In this document: positions 10,002 to 18,454 of the stretch, in pieces
Position numbering within the stretch: position 1 is the first letter of the stretch
Layout: each line of letters starts with the position of its first letter
From: Deinococcus aquaticus
GTDB lineage: Bacteria; Deinococcota; Deinococci; Deinococcales; Deinococcaceae
NCBI RefSeq assembly: GCF_028622095.1
Contig: NZ_CP115165.1
Span: forward strand, 2,105,501-2,169,500
DNA length: 64,000 nt
Direction: 5' to 3'
Made by a program: the position numbers and the translations under genes
The notes under the pieces: model-generated
The model's database searches: none
What the model was told of the DNA's origin: nothing
The model's input: the letters and a program-made list of their open reading frames with translations, nothing else

Positions 10002-10592
10002 TTACTGCGGCTTGTTCCGGTCCGCGCCGCTCTGGTCCGCTGCTTTCTGCTCGGCGCGGCGGCGCAGTTCGGCGGCCAGGTCCGTGAAGTCCTGCGCGCC
10101 CGGGAGCACGCGGCGGGAGTCCTGCTTGGCTTCCTGCACGACCTTCACCTGCTGGTCCCGCGAGGCCGGCAGGCCCAGCGTGCGCCGCTCGAAGTAATTC
10201 TGTGCTAGGCGGCCCAGCGCGAACGTCCAGCCGTACACGGCAGGCGCGGTGATCAGGCCGCCGATCACGGGCAGCGCCAGTTTCGCCAGTCCGCGCATGA
10301 CCTGCCGCGCCGCGAACCCGTACGCGAAGGTCACGCCGAGTTCCTGCGCGATCTCACGGGCGCGTTCGCTGCTGACATCGAAGCCGTAGATCTTGCCGAT
10401 GTGCAGCACCATCTTGGCCTGCACGGGCGAGATCAGCAGCATGTCCGCGAAGGGAATGGGTTCCACGGCAATCGCGCCGGACAGCAGCGCGGCACTCTTG
10501 ATGACTTCCTCGACGTTCTCCTCGCGGCTCAGGGCCGGGTCCACATCGAAATTGAAATTGTCCAGCACCTGTTTCACGAGCGGCGGCAGCAT
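10002..10592 (-). CDS. DUF697 family membrane-associated protein
   Basis: A 196-residue protein with the DUF697 domain, found in bacteria alone or joined to Era-like GTPases (as in YcjF). The region [38 protein letters not shown] is the domain core, and [22 protein letters not shown] is a hydrophobic hairpin likely to touch the membrane. The C-terminus is charged and helical ([19 protein letters not shown]). The frame is open to 10793, but I start at ATG 10592 because TACACT (10605-10600, minus strand) lies seven bases upstream and the longer version adds only low-complexity residues. The function of the family is unknown. Confidence 0.75.
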   Translation of the reverse strand: MLPPLVKQVLDNFNFDVDPALSREENVEEVIKSAALLSGAIAVEPIPFADMLLISPVQAKMVLHIGKIYGFDVSSERAREIAQELGVTFAYGFAARQVMRGLAKLALPVIGGLITAPAVYGWTFALGRLAQNYFERRTLGLPASRDQQVKVVQEAKQDSRRVLPGAQDFTDLAAELRRRAEQKAADQSGADRNKPQ

Positions 10593-10708
10593 AGCCCCGA
10601 GTGTAACGCCGGCACCTGTGAGCGCGTGAAGCCTGCCTTCACCTTCCCTGCACGCCCCCGCCGGGGCCGGAGCCAGCGCCCGCACAGACGGGGTGACGGC
10701 ACAGGAAA

Positions 10709-10740
10709 GGGCACGCGCAGGGGGGGGAGGTCGCGTGCCC
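10709..10740 (-). terminator. Candidate terminator hairpin downstream of cysS
   Basis: GGGCACGCG (10709-10717) and CGCGTGCCC (10732-10740) form a perfect 9-bp stem. On the minus strand it is followed by CTTTCCT. It lies 250 bases beyond the cysS stop, so a transcript ending here would include all the other palindromes. Confidence 0.4.
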
Positions 10741-10806
10741 AATCGGAGGAAAGGATGAGGGGCGTTGCACCACTCGCCTTTCATGGTACGCACCGACCCT
10801 TACACC

Positions 10807-10952
10807 TGACTGACAGTCACCTGCTCTGTATTCAGAGCACCGGCCATAAAGGTCCGCTCCTCATGGCCGGGCGAAGCGAGTGAATGTGGCCGGGCAGCAT
10901 GAAAAATGGAGGCACCGGAAGTTCCCTGTATTGAGACCTCCAGTCAGGGAAC
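10807..10952. repeat. Cluster of four palindromes
   Basis: TGACTG-A-CAGTCA (10807-10819); TGCTCTG-TATT-CAGAGCA (10822-10839); CCGGCCAT (10840-10847) with ATGGCCGG (10863-10870); GTTCCCTG (10921-10928) with CAGGGAAC (10945-10952). All stems are perfect. They follow one another almost without gap, which suggests a structured RNA or a small repeat unit. I cannot identify the family. Confidence 0.55.
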
Positions 10953-10990
10953 GGCTTCAGGTCAGGGTGCGGCGGGGCCGCAGGTTGCCC

Positions 10991-12460
10991 TCAGCGTTTC
11001 CAGCGCACGCCGTCCTTGGTGTCCTCGACGGTCACACCCACGCGGGTCAGGGTGTCGCGCAGTTCGTCGGCCTCGGCGTACTGCTTGTTCAGGCGGTAGT
11101 TCTGCCGGGCCTTCAGGACCAGGTCCATCAGCGCGCCGACTACCTGCGAGTCGTCGCTCTGGGTGGGGGCCGCGCCGCCCGCGAACAGGCCCAGCACCTC
11201 GCCGCCCAGGTCGCGGTATGCGGCGCGGGCGCGTTCCAGCGTGCCCTGCGGCACCGGGCCGGCAGCCAGGGCGGCGTTGAGGTCGGTGGTCAGGCCGAAC
11301 AGCGCCGCGACGGCCCTGGGCGTGTTGAAATCGTCGCGCAGGGCGTCCTCGAAGACCTGCACGTGCGCGGCGATCTTCGCGTCCAGCGCGGCGTGCTGCC
11401 CCTCGGGCGCGGCGGGCAGGCAGCGCTCGATCTCGTGCAGGGCCGCTTCCAGGCGGCGGTACCCGCTGCGGGCGGATTCGAAGGCCGCGTCACTGAACTC
11501 GGTAATCGAGCGGTAGTGACTGCCGACCAGCAGGAACCGCACCACCATCGGGTCGTGCTGAGAGAGCACGTCCTGAATGGTCAGGAAGTTCCCTTTACTC
11601 TTGCTCATCTTCTCGCCGCCGATGGTCAGCATGTTGTTGTGCATCCAGTAACGCGCAAAGGCGTGCCCGGCGGCTTCGGCCTGCGCGATCTCGGCCTCAT
11701 GGTGCGGGAATTGCAGGTCCAGGCCGCCCCCATGAATGTCGAAGCCCTCGCCCAGGTACTTGAGGCTCATGGCCGAGCACTCGATGTGCCACCCGGGGAA
11801 GCCCACGCCCCACGGGGACTCCCAGCGCATGATGTGCCCCGCTTCCGCCCGTTTCCACAGCGCGAAGTCACGCGGGTCGCGTTTCTCGTCGCGCACCGCC
11901 TCGCGCGTGCCTTCCTCCTGATCGTCCAGTCGGCGGCCCGACAGCTTGCCGTACTCCGGCCAGGACCGCACGTCGAAGTACACGCTGCCCGCCGAGGCGT
12001 ACGCGTGACCCTTCTCGATCAGTTCTGCGATCAGCGCGATCTGCTCTGTGATGTGCCCGGTCGCGCGCGGGTTGATGCTGGGCTTCAGGACGTTCAGGGC
12101 CTCCATGTCATGCATGAACGACCAGAAGTACTTGTCGGCGACCTCCATGGGCTCCAGTTGCTCCAGGCGGGCGCGGGCCAGCATCTTGTCCTCGCCGTCG
12201 TCGGAGTCGTTCTGAAGGTGCCCCACGTCCGTGATGTTCGCCACGTACCGCACCTGATACCCGAAGTGCGTGAAGGCCCGGCGGATCACGTCGAACGCCA
12301 CTTCCTTCTTCGCGTGGCCCAGGTGCGCGTCGCTGTACACGGTCGGACCGCACAGGTACATGCCCACCCGGCCGGGCGTGGTCGGCTCGAAAGTCACCTT
12401 CTGGCGGGTCAGGGTGTCGTACAGCACGATGTTCGGATCGGGAAGGCGGGGCTCGGTCAT
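10991..12460 (-). CDS. cysS: Cysteinyl-tRNA synthetase
   Basis: Charges tRNA-Cys with cysteine. The class I HIGH-type motif appears as [11 protein letters not shown] inside [18 protein letters not shown] near residues 28-45, the KMSKS loop is [10 protein letters not shown] near 265, and the zinc-binding region [20 protein letters not shown] is intact. The 489-residue length is standard. ATG 12460 ([16 protein letters not shown]) follows a CAGGAG ribosome-binding site seven bases upstream; the frame is open 17 codons further but that stretch is not conserved-looking. It is transcribed alone, separated from the LysR gene upstream by a terminator. Confidence 0.95.
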   Translation of the reverse strand: MTEPRLPDPNIVLYDTLTRQKVTFEPTTPGRVGMYLCGPTVYSDAHLGHAKKEVAFDVIRRAFTHFGYQVRYVANITDVGHLQNDSDDGEDKMLARARLEQLEPMEVADKYFWSFMHDMEALNVLKPSINPRATGHITEQIALIAELIEKGHAYASAGSVYFDVRSWPEYGKLSGRRLDDQEEGTREAVRDEKRDPRDFALWKRAEAGHIMRWESPWGVGFPGWHIECSAMSLKYLGEGFDIHGGGLDLQFPHHEAEIAQAEAAGHAFARYWMHNNMLTIGGEKMSKSKGNFLTIQDVLSQHDPMVVRFLLVGSHYRSITEFSDAAFESARSGYRRLEAALHEIERCLPAAPEGQHAALDAKIAAHVQVFEDALRDDFNTPRAVAALFGLTTDLNAALAAGPVPQGTLERARAAYRDLGGEVLGLFAGGAAPTQSDDSQVVGALMDLVLKARQNYRLNKQYAEADELRDTLTRVGVTVEDTKDGVRWKR

Positions 12461-12498
12461 CAGGTCTCCTGTGAAACTGCGGGGCAGGGGCGGAAAGC

Positions 12499-12537
12499 AA
12501 AAAAAGACCACGCCACACTCGGGAGAGGGGCGCGGTC
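12499..12537 (-). terminator. Intrinsic terminator after the LysR gene
   Basis: On the minus strand GACCGCGCC (12537-12529) pairs with GGCGTGGTC (12514-12506) with one G-T wobble, directly followed by seven T residues (12505-12499). It ends transcription from the LysR-family gene before cysS begins. Confidence 0.85.
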
Positions 12538-12595
12538 ACGGACGCTGGGCTGCGCGTGGGCCGCTAGGGAAGGCAACACAGGGTCGTCATGCGCT

Positions 12596-13558
12596 TCAAT
12601 GTAGCAGAGAAGACCCGCCCGACAGGGCCGACACCGGTTCCGGCGCCCCCGGTCCCTGCGGGCGGCGCAGCGCGTCAAGCAGCGCGTCCGTGAACGCCCG
12701 CAGGACCGGCAGGTTCGCGCGGTGCGGTAGCGTGGCCAGCGCCAGCGGCCGCATCAGCCGCTCAGGCAATGGGAGTGCCACCAGCCCGGCCGGCAGCGGC
12801 GTCAGCGCCAGCCGGGGCATCACGCTGACGCCCAGCCCGTGCGCGACCATTCCCAGAATCACGCTGTCCTCCGTGATCTCCGTCACCTGCTCCGGCTGCA
12901 CGCCGCAGCGCCGCAGGTACCCCATCACGCGCAGGTTGCAGGTGTTCGGCCCCGGTGCCAGCAGCAGCGGCCCCGTCAGGTCCTCCGGCGTGACCGGGTG
13001 CACGCCGCGCCGCGCGGGCGCGACGAACAGGTACTCGTCCAGCAGCAGCGGGGTCAGGCGCAGGTCCGTCCAGTTCTCCTCGATGACGATCGCGGCGTCC
13101 GCCTGCCCGCGCCGTACCAGCCCCTCGCCGCCGCCCTCGCCCTCCCCGTCGAGCAGCTGCACGGTCACGCCCGGATGCCGCGCCCGGAACGCCGCCAGCG
13201 CCGGCGGTAGCAGGTGCGTGGCTGTCGAACGGAACGACGCCACGCGCACCGTGCCGCGCAGCTGCGTGTCCTCCTGCGCGGCCAGCAGCGCGTCGCCCGC
13301 CGCCTGCACCGCCGCGCGCGCGTGCACGAGCATCCGCTCGCCCGCCGGGGTGGGCTGGGTGCCGCCCCGCCCCCGGCGCAGTAGCGGCCGCCCGGCCAGC
13401 GCCTCCAGCTTGCCGACCGCCTCGCTCAGGGTGGATTGAGACACGCCCGTCTCGGCCGCCGCCTCACTGAACCCGCCGGCGTCCGCCACCGCCAGCAGGG
13501 CGCGCAACTGCGCCAGGGACGGCAGGCCGGTGGTTGTGGTGGGGCGTCCGTGAGTCAC
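12596..13558 (-). CDS. LysR-family transcriptional regulator
   Basis: A 320-residue LysR-type regulator. The N-terminal helix-turn-helix reads FSEAAAETGVSQSTLSEAVGKLEALAGRPLLRR (about residues 30-62), followed by the two-lobed effector domain starting LRGTVRVASFRSTATHLLPPAL and containing GMVAHGLGVSVMPRLAL near the end. The effector is unknown. It is transcribed away from a 98-residue unknown gene at 13714, with a 155-bp shared region holding a palindrome suited to LysR binding (13592-13606), so that neighbour is the probable target along with the regulator itself. Confidence 0.88.
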   Translation of the reverse strand: MTHGRPTTTTGLPSLAQLRALLAVADAGGFSEAAAETGVSQSTLSEAVGKLEALAGRPLLRRGRGGTQPTPAGERMLVHARAAVQAAGDALLAAQEDTQLRGTVRVASFRSTATHLLPPALAAFRARHPGVTVQLLDGEGEGGGEGLVRRGQADAAIVIEENWTDLRLTPLLLDEYLFVAPARRGVHPVTPEDLTGPLLLAPGPNTCNLRVMGYLRRCGVQPEQVTEITEDSVILGMVAHGLGVSVMPRLALTPLPAGLVALPLPERLMRPLALATLPHRANLPVLRAFTDALLDALRRPQGPGAPEPVSALSGGSSLLH

Positions 13559-13591
13559 GACTCAGTGTAGGCCGCGCCCCCACCCTGGGGT

Positions 13592-13606
13592 ATCGGGAAA
13601 ACCGAT
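13592..13606. promoter_or_regulatory. Candidate LysR-type binding box
   Basis: ATCGG-GAAAA-CCGAT is a perfect 5-bp inverted repeat with a 5-bp spacer, located 34-48 bp before the LysR start in the divergent intergenic region. It fits the T-N11-A dyad pattern of LysR boxes. Not proven. Confidence 0.5.
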
Positions 13607-13713
13607 GCGAGACGCGCTCCGCCGCGTTCCCCCCGATAGCCAGGCCGGCCCGGGCAGGCGCACCCTGAAGGCATCACCGGCCGCACCTGGCCGCGCCCCC
13701 AGAGGTAACCCCC

Positions 13714-14010
13714 ATGACTGCCACCCAGTACCGCCCGACCCTCACCCACCTCCCCACCCCCGAACCCGCCGCGCCCCTGGGCAACCTGCCCCTGCACAGC
13801 CAGCCCCTGTACAGCCTGGAGATCATCAGCCCCAGCGGACGCGCCCCGCACCTGACCGGCTGGACCGTGCAGACCTGGCCGGTCGCCAGCCTGGGCGACC
13901 TGACCCTCCAGGCCCGCCCGCACGGCGAGGCCGCCACCCCGGACGACCTGCGTGCCGCCCTGACCCGCGCCGGATTCACGCCCCTCGGCCCCATCCGCAC
14001 CCACTGCTGA
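13714..14010 (+). CDS. Hypothetical protein, 98 aa
   Basis: I do not recognise this small soluble protein. It begins with a proline-rich segment (LTHLPTPEPAAPLGNLPLHS), then a strand-rich core SLEIISPSGRAPHLTGWTVQTW and a short helical part DDLRAALTRAGFTPLGPI. The ribosome-binding site AGAGGTAA lies just before the ATG. It is divergent from the LysR gene, which may control it. Its stop codon TGA (14008-14010) is one copy of the target duplication of a dispersed repeat. Confidence 0.65.
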   Translation: MTATQYRPTLTHLPTPEPAAPLGNLPLHSQPLYSLEIISPSGRAPHLTGWTVQTWPVASLGDLTLQARPHGEAATPDDLRAALTRAGFTPLGPIRTHC

Positions 14011-14104
14011 TACGGATTCCGGTCGTGGAACTGGCAACCCCTGCCTCTTCTACTTGCTCTGCCCGGATTGAACGGTGATGCAGACCATTCGACCGGAGAC
14101 CGCA
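14011..14104 (-). repeat. Dispersed hairpin element, shortened copy (R3)
   Basis: A 94-bp degenerate copy in reverse orientation, from TACGGATTCC at 14011 to GGAGACCGCA at 14104, flanked by TGA duplications (14008-14010 and 14105-14107). The left duplication is the stop codon of the preceding gene. The last base of the element plus the right duplication create an ATGA, with GGAG seven bases before the ATG. Confidence 0.75.
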
Positions 14105-14193
14105 TGACACCCCGCCCCCGGCACCTGCGTGAAGGTCTGCCGAAGCGTCCCTTGACCGGGTCATCACAACGCGGCAGGATACTGGCCGCATGA
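14104..14193 (+). CDS. Possible 29-codon upstream ORF coupled to the PhoU-like gene
   Basis: A short ORF (MTPRPRHLREGLPKRP, 29 residues, very basic) begins at the ATG formed by the end of a dispersed repeat, with GGAG at suitable distance, and stops at TGA 14191-14193, overlapping the PhoU-like start ATG at 14190 as ATGA. It could be a leader for translational coupling. There is no homology argument, so it may be chance. Confidence 0.25.
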   Translation: MTPRPRHLREGLPKRPLTGSSQRGRILAA

Positions 14194-14897
14194 ACAGCGA
14201 CCACCCCCCTCAGCAGGCCAGCGCCGAACCAGTCCACCCGGGACCGGCCAGCGCCGGCCAGTTGAGCGTCTCGCTGGTCACCGTGCGCTTCCTGCGGATG
14301 CTGAGCATCACCCTCGAACAACTCGACGCCGTGCGGGACGCCAATGACCGCGCCGAATTCGCCGGCCTGACCGCCCGCGCCGAGACGCTGGAAGCTGAAA
14401 CGGACGCCCTGGAACGCGAGATCGAGGACCTGTGCCTGCACGCCTTCGCCGCCGGCCTGACCGAACAGGAACTCGCCTTCCACCTGATGGTGTTCCGCAG
14501 CCTCACCAACCTCGAGCGGGTCGGTGATTACGCCTTCAACGTCGCCCGCGACCTCGAAACCTTCGCGCCCCGCGCCCGCAGCGCCACCCTTCAGGACGTA
14601 CTGCCCCTCGTTCGGCTGCTCTCGGAGATGCTAGAACGCCTCGCCTTCGCCTTCGCTGAGCGGGACGCCGCCGCCGCCCGGGACGTCATGCGCCTCGACT
14701 ACGAACAGGTGGACGCCCTGTACGAGCAGATGCAGCGCGCCAGCCTGACCCGCCTGCTCGAACGCCCGGAAGACACCAGCGTCGCCCTGACTGCCGGACG
14801 CATGGCCCGCAACCTCGAACGCCTCGGGGATCACCTCGTGAACGTTGCCGAACGCCTGGAACACGTCGTGACCCGCCTGAACAGCGCTCCTACCTGA
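14190..14897 (+). CDS. PhoU-like protein
   Basis: A 235-residue, all-helical protein with two PhoU repeats. The metal-binding-type signatures are visible in both halves: LTNLERVGDYAFNVARDLE near residue 105-123 and MARNLERLGDHLVNVAERLE near 205-224. Each half also has the long preceding helix pair. PhoU proteins restrain phosphate uptake through PstSCAB and the PhoR kinase, but no pst or pho genes are nearby, so it could be a PhoU-domain protein with another partner. The first 25 residues are Pro/Ser-rich and probably disordered. It is monocistronic, followed by a bidirectional terminator. Confidence 0.82.
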   Translation: MNSDHPPQQASAEPVHPGPASAGQLSVSLVTVRFLRMLSITLEQLDAVRDANDRAEFAGLTARAETLEAETDALEREIEDLCLHAFAAGLTEQELAFHLMVFRSLTNLERVGDYAFNVARDLETFAPRARSATLQDVLPLVRLLSEMLERLAFAFAERDAAAARDVMRLDYEQVDALYEQMQRASLTRLLERPEDTSVALTAGRMARNLERLGDHLVNVAERLEHVVTRLNSAPT

Positions 14898-14938
14898 ACC
14901 GCGCTCCGGCCTGAACAGGGCCACCACTTGAACCGAAA

Positions 14939-14970
14939 CGCGGGGTGCTCCTGATCGGGTGCACCCCGCG
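14939..14970. terminator. Bidirectional terminator between phoU-like and ssuD-like genes
   Basis: CGCGGGGTGC (14939-14948) pairs perfectly with GCACCCCGCG (14961-14970). Forward it is followed by CTGTTCTG; on the minus strand by TTTCGGTT. It serves two convergent genes. Confidence 0.78.
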
Positions 14971-14988
14971 CTGTTCTGCCCCCGGCGA

Positions 14989-16116
14989 TCAGGCGACGGG
15001 CGCGACTCGGTCCGTGTGAATGGCTCGCTCCTCGCTCTGCGCGCCCTTCAGCAGCGGCATGACCAGTTCCCCGAAGCGCCGCGCTTCCTCCTCGTGCGGG
15101 TACCCACTGAAGATGAACGAACTGAAGCCCATGTCCTCGTAGCGGCGGATCTTGGCGGCCACCTGCTCTGGGCTGCCGATCAGGGCCACGCCCACGCCAC
15201 TGCGGGCCATGCCCACGCCCGCCCACAGGTTAGGTTCGACCATCAGGTCCGCGTCCAGGTCCTTCATCATGTCGATCTGGCGTTTCTGGCCCACGCCGTC
15301 CACGTGCGCGTGACTCGCCACGAACGCTGCGCGCACCTCCGGGTCCACGCGGCTGATCAGGCGCTCGGCGGCCGCGCGGGCCTCGGCCTCGGTCTCACGG
15401 ACGATCACGTGCGTCCGCAGCCCGTAGCGCAGCCGGCGGCCGGTCTTCTCCTCCAGCGCCCGCATCTGATCCAGCCGGCCCTGAAGCATGTCCTCGCGCT
15501 CGCCCCACATCAGGTACACGTCCGCGAGGTCCGCCGCGATCTCCTGCGCCACCGGCGACGCCCCCCCGAAGTACAGCGGAATCGGCTGCACGGGCGCCGG
15601 ATCCAGCACCGCGTTCTCGAAGGCGTACAGGTCACTGCGGAACGACTGCGGCGGCGGGGCCGTCCACAACTGCCGCAGAATCTGCATGAACTCCCGCGTG
15701 CGCTCGTAACGCTTGCCGTGATCCTCATTGTCGCCGTACATGGCGTTCTCGGCGGGGCTGCTGCCCGTCACGATGTTCAGCCGCACCCGCCCCGGAAAGA
15801 GGTTCTGCAACGTGGCCAGCATCTTCGCGTACATGGCCGGGTGGAACATGCCGGGCCGCACCGCGATCAGCAGCGCCGGATCGGTCGGCGCGCTGCGCGC
15901 CAGGGCTGCCACGGCCGCCGTGTAGTTCTCGTGTTCACTGTGGTAGTTCGTGGCGGTCAGCAGGCCCGTGAAGCCCGCCTCGCCCGCCGCGCTGATCAGC
16001 GACTGAAGGTACGCCAGCGTGGGCTTACGCGGCGGCTTGGTTTTCGTGCCGATAAACTCGCCGTCACGGGACAGTTGCAGAAACCACAGGAATTCGGACT
16101 GGGAAGGATTGGTCAT
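14989..16116 (-). CDS. SsuD-type FMNH2-dependent (sulfonate) monooxygenase
   Basis: A 375-residue member of the bacterial-luciferase-like flavin monooxygenases, close to alkanesulfonate monooxygenase SsuD, which splits C-S bonds of sulfonates to sulfite and an aldehyde. Shared SsuD features include RVRLNIVTGSSPAE, PLYFGGASPVAQEIAADLAD, YGLRTHVIVRETEAEA and SGYPHEEEARRFGEL. By eye, the residues matching SsuD Arg226, His228, Tyr331 and His333 are kept, while those matching His11 and Cys54 differ, so the substrate probably differs. Its start overlaps the stop of the unknown gene upstream as ATGA, and it is the last gene of a sugar ABC-transporter operon. No flavin reductase gene is visible nearby. 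Confidence 0.85.
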   Translation of the reverse strand: MTNPSQSEFLWFLQLSRDGEFIGTKTKPPRKPTLAYLQSLISAAGEAGFTGLLTATNYHSEHENYTAAVAALARSAPTDPALLIAVRPGMFHPAMYAKMLATLQNLFPGRVRLNIVTGSSPAENAMYGDNEDHGKRYERTREFMQILRQLWTAPPPQSFRSDLYAFENAVLDPAPVQPIPLYFGGASPVAQEIAADLADVYLMWGEREDMLQGRLDQMRALEEKTGRRLRYGLRTHVIVRETEAEARAAAERLISRVDPEVRAAFVASHAHVDGVGQKRQIDMMKDLDADLMVEPNLWAGVGMARSGVGVALIGSPEQVAAKIRRYEDMGFSSFIFSGYPHEEEARRFGELVMPLLKGAQSEERAIHTDRVAPVA

Positions 16117-16574
16117 GAGGGGACTCCTGACAGGGTCTGCCAGACGTAGACGGTGGGGCCGTAATCGTCAGGCTCAGTGGCGTAGTGGAACTCGAATTGA
16201 CGTGTGGGATGCTGCTCGCCCAGCGCGGCTTTCCAGGTGCGCAGGAGCACCTGAGCGAGGTACTCGTAGGCTTCCAGAGGTGCTTCGGCGTTTGAGGGCA
16301 GGAGGTCATAGATGTGGACGTGATTCAGGACGCTCTCGACGGCTTGCCGGTTCTGGCCAGTGCTCTCCTGCCAGTGGTGGAAATTCTCGGGATCAAAGCG
16401 GTCTTCCCGGATGACATGCTCCTCGAATTCAATGAAGCGCGGCCAGAGGATGGCACTCAGCGCGACGGCGTGGAGGAGATTCCCCTCGTTGTAGAGGAGA
16501 TCCGTTGCTCTTGTTGTCCATGCTCCCAGCGCCGTGAGGAGAGCAGCTGGATTGGGAAGCTCAGGCTGACTCAT
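16113..16574 (-). CDS. Hypothetical protein in the ABC transporter-monooxygenase operon, 153 aa
   Basis: I do not recognise this protein. It is soluble and acidic, rich in aromatic residues: LLYNEGNLLHAVALSAILWPRFIEFEEHVI, then FHHWQESTGQNRQAVESVLNHVHIYDLLPS and FEFHYATEPDDYGPTVYVWQTL. The first half looks helical. Both ends overlap neighbours by four bases (malG-like stop at the start, SsuD-like start at the end), so it is made together with them and probably serves the same pathway. Its base composition is slightly less GC-rich than that of the flanking genes. Confidence 0.72.
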   Translation of the reverse strand: MSQPELPNPAALLTALGAWTTRATDLLYNEGNLLHAVALSAILWPRFIEFEEHVIREDRFDPENFHHWQESTGQNRQAVESVLNHVHIYDLLPSNAEAPLEAYEYLAQVLLRTWKAALGEQHPTRQFEFHYATEPDDYGPTVYVWQTLSGVPS

Positions 16575-17419
16575 GCCTTGACGCCCCCGGCGGTCAGGCC
16601 GGACACGAAGCGTTTCTGGAAGATGGCGATCAGCAGCACGAGGGGCACGGTGGCGACCACGACAGCGGCGGCGATCAGCGGCCAGGGGAACGCGAATTCG
16701 CCCTGGTAGAGGGTCACGCCGACCGACACGGTACGCATGGACAGTTTGGTGTTGAAGCTCAGGGCCAGCAGGAATTCGTTCCAGGAGTTCACGAACACCA
16801 GCAGCGCGGCTGTCACGACGCCCGGCGCGGACAGCGGCAGGACCACGCGGGTCAGCGCGCCGACGCGGGTGGTGCCGTCTACCATGGCGGCCGATTCGAG
16901 GTCGCGCGGGATGGCGCTGAAGAACGCCACCAGCGTCAGGATGCCGATGGGCAGGCTCAGCGCGGCGTACGGGAGGATCAGGGCGGGGTAGGTGTTCAGC
17001 AGGTTCGCGCCGCGCATCAGGCGGAACAGCGGAATCAGGAGGCTCACGACCGGGAACATGCTGAACGCCACGACGGCCGTCATGAGTAGCCCGCGCCCGC
17101 GCAGGTTCAGGCGGGCCAGGGCGTACGCGGCGGGCACGGCGGCCGCGATGCACAGCAGGGTGCTCAGGAGGCTGACGGTCAGCGAGTTGAAGAAGAACTG
17201 CGCGAACGGCTGCTCGCTGAACACGCGGGCGTAGTTGCTGAAATCCAGTTTCGAGGGCAGGTACTGCACCGGGAACTTCTGGAGCTCGCCTTCGGTTTTC
17301 AGGCTGGTCAGCAGCATCCAGATGAACGGGAAGAAGCCGCCCACGATCAGCGCGGCCAGCGCGGCGGCGCGGCCCAGGCGCTGGGCGGGGCTCAGTTTCT
17401 CTGGGGTGTGTTCTTCCAT
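16571..17419 (-). CDS. Sugar ABC transporter permease, MalG type
   Basis: Inner-membrane permease subunit of a carbohydrate ABC importer, 282 residues with six hydrophobic segments starting AALAALIVGGFFPFIWMLLTSL. The cytoplasmic EAA loop that contacts the ATPase reads AAMVDGTTRVGALTRVVLPLSAPG. I start at ATG 17419 (MEEHTPEKLSPAQ), which overlaps the last base of the malF-like stop. Its stop overlaps the next gene as ATGA. No ATP-binding subunit is encoded in this cluster; such importers often share one encoded elsewhere. Confidence 0.9.
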   Translation of the reverse strand: MEEHTPEKLSPAQRLGRAAALAALIVGGFFPFIWMLLTSLKTEGELQKFPVQYLPSKLDFSNYARVFSEQPFAQFFFNSLTVSLLSTLLCIAAAVPAAYALARLNLRGRGLLMTAVVAFSMFPVVSLLIPLFRLMRGANLLNTYPALILPYAALSLPIGILTLVAFFSAIPRDLESAAMVDGTTRVGALTRVVLPLSAPGVVTAALLVFVNSWNEFLLALSFNTKLSMRTVSVGVTLYQGEFAFPWPLIAAAVVVATVPLVLLIAIFQKRFVSGLTAGGVKA

Positions 17420-18339
17420 CAGCTGTTCGCTCCGTCCCGCACGAAGCGGACGTACACGGCGGTTACGGCCAGACTCAGGGCGAACAGCGCGACGCTGAGG
17501 GTCGCGGCGTACCCGAAGTCCAGGAATTCGATGCCTGTGCGGTAGATGTACACGCCCAGCGTTTCCAGCAGGCCCTGCGCGGGCGCCTGCTGAATGAAGG
17601 TGTACGGGATGTCGAACACCTGCACGGCGCTGATGGTCCGGAAGATGAACGCCACGGCGAGACTGGGGGCCAGCAGCGGCAGGATCACCCGGAAGAAGGT
17701 CTGCGTGGGGGTCGCGCCGTCCACCTGCGCCGCCTCGATCATCTCTTTCGGGATGCCCTGAAGGCCGCCCAGCACGATCAACGCCACGAAGGAACTGGTC
17801 TTCCAGATGATCGTGACGACCATCGCCAGGACGCTGAGGCCCGGCGTGCTGAGCCACCGCAGCGGTTCGTCGATGACGCCCATGCGCACGAGCAGGTCGT
17901 TGAACACGCCGTACTGGGCGTTGAACAGCCACGCGAAGATCAGGCCCGTGATGACGGGCGGCATGGCCCACGGCAGCAGCAGGGCCACGCGCGCCAGTCC
18001 GCGTGTCCGGCCCGGCAGGTGCGCGGCGAGCGCCATGGGAATGCCGACCAGGAACGAGCCGCCGACGGTCAGCACGCCGAACAGCAGCGTGTTGCGCAGC
18101 GCCTGACCGAAGCGGGGGTCCTCCAGCATCTGCGCGTACTGCTTCAGGCCCACGAAGCCCTGGAGCCACGGTTCGGTCAGTTTGTTCAGGTACAGGCTGT
18201 CGCGGAAGGTGGTCAGCATGGGAAACAGCAGGACGCCCAGCAGCAGGGCGGCGGCCGGGAGCAGCAGCAGCGCGGCCAGTTGCGCCTCGCTGGGCTCCCG
18301 GCGGGGTCGGCGGGCCGGGGTGGGGTTGGGTGTGGTCAT
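17419..18339 (-). CDS. Sugar ABC transporter permease, MalF type
   Basis: The partner permease, 306 residues, six membrane segments beginning AALLLLPAAALLLGVLLFP. Its EAA loop is AAQVDGATPTQTFFRVILPLLAPS. It would form a heterodimer with the MalG-type subunit encoded immediately downstream. The start is ATG 18339 or the GTG nine bases earlier; neither has a clear ribosome-binding site. It lies 115 bp after the binding-protein gene, a gap that may hold mRNA structure reducing expression of membrane subunits relative to the binding protein. Confidence 0.9.
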   Translation of the reverse strand: MTTPNPTPARRPRREPSEAQLAALLLLPAAALLLGVLLFPMLTTFRDSLYLNKLTEPWLQGFVGLKQYAQMLEDPRFGQALRNTLLFGVLTVGGSFLVGIPMALAAHLPGRTRGLARVALLLPWAMPPVITGLIFAWLFNAQYGVFNDLLVRMGVIDEPLRWLSTPGLSVLAMVVTIIWKTSSFVALIVLGGLQGIPKEMIEAAQVDGATPTQTFFRVILPLLAPSLAVAFIFRTISAVQVFDIPYTFIQQAPAQGLLETLGVYIYRTGIEFLDFGYAATLSVALFALSLAVTAVYVRFVRDGANS

Positions 18340-18454
18340 GAGGGTCACGTCTTTTGGGCGGGGGGCGAGAATGTCTGGGTGGGGCGGCCCGGAAGAGAGG
18401 GAGCGGCGCGCTGTCAGCCTGCGCGCCGCCCCCCTGCCGGTGTCCCGGCGGCGC

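Larger units (their letters stand above)
10593..10990. other. Intergenic region with a series of palindromes
   Basis: About 400 bp between the DUF697 gene and the end of cysS, without a convincing gene. It contains several perfect inverted repeats: 10709-10740 (9-bp stem), 10807-10819, 10822-10839, 10840-10870 and 10921-10952. Read on the minus strand, the stem at 10740-10709 is followed by CTTTCCT and could end a transcript from cysS. Confidence 0.6.

Noticed and set aside
13605..14078. 157-codon frame overlapping the 98-aa gene
   Set aside because: Arg/Pro-rich shadow frame; the 98-aa frame has the better ribosome-binding site and amino acid pattern.
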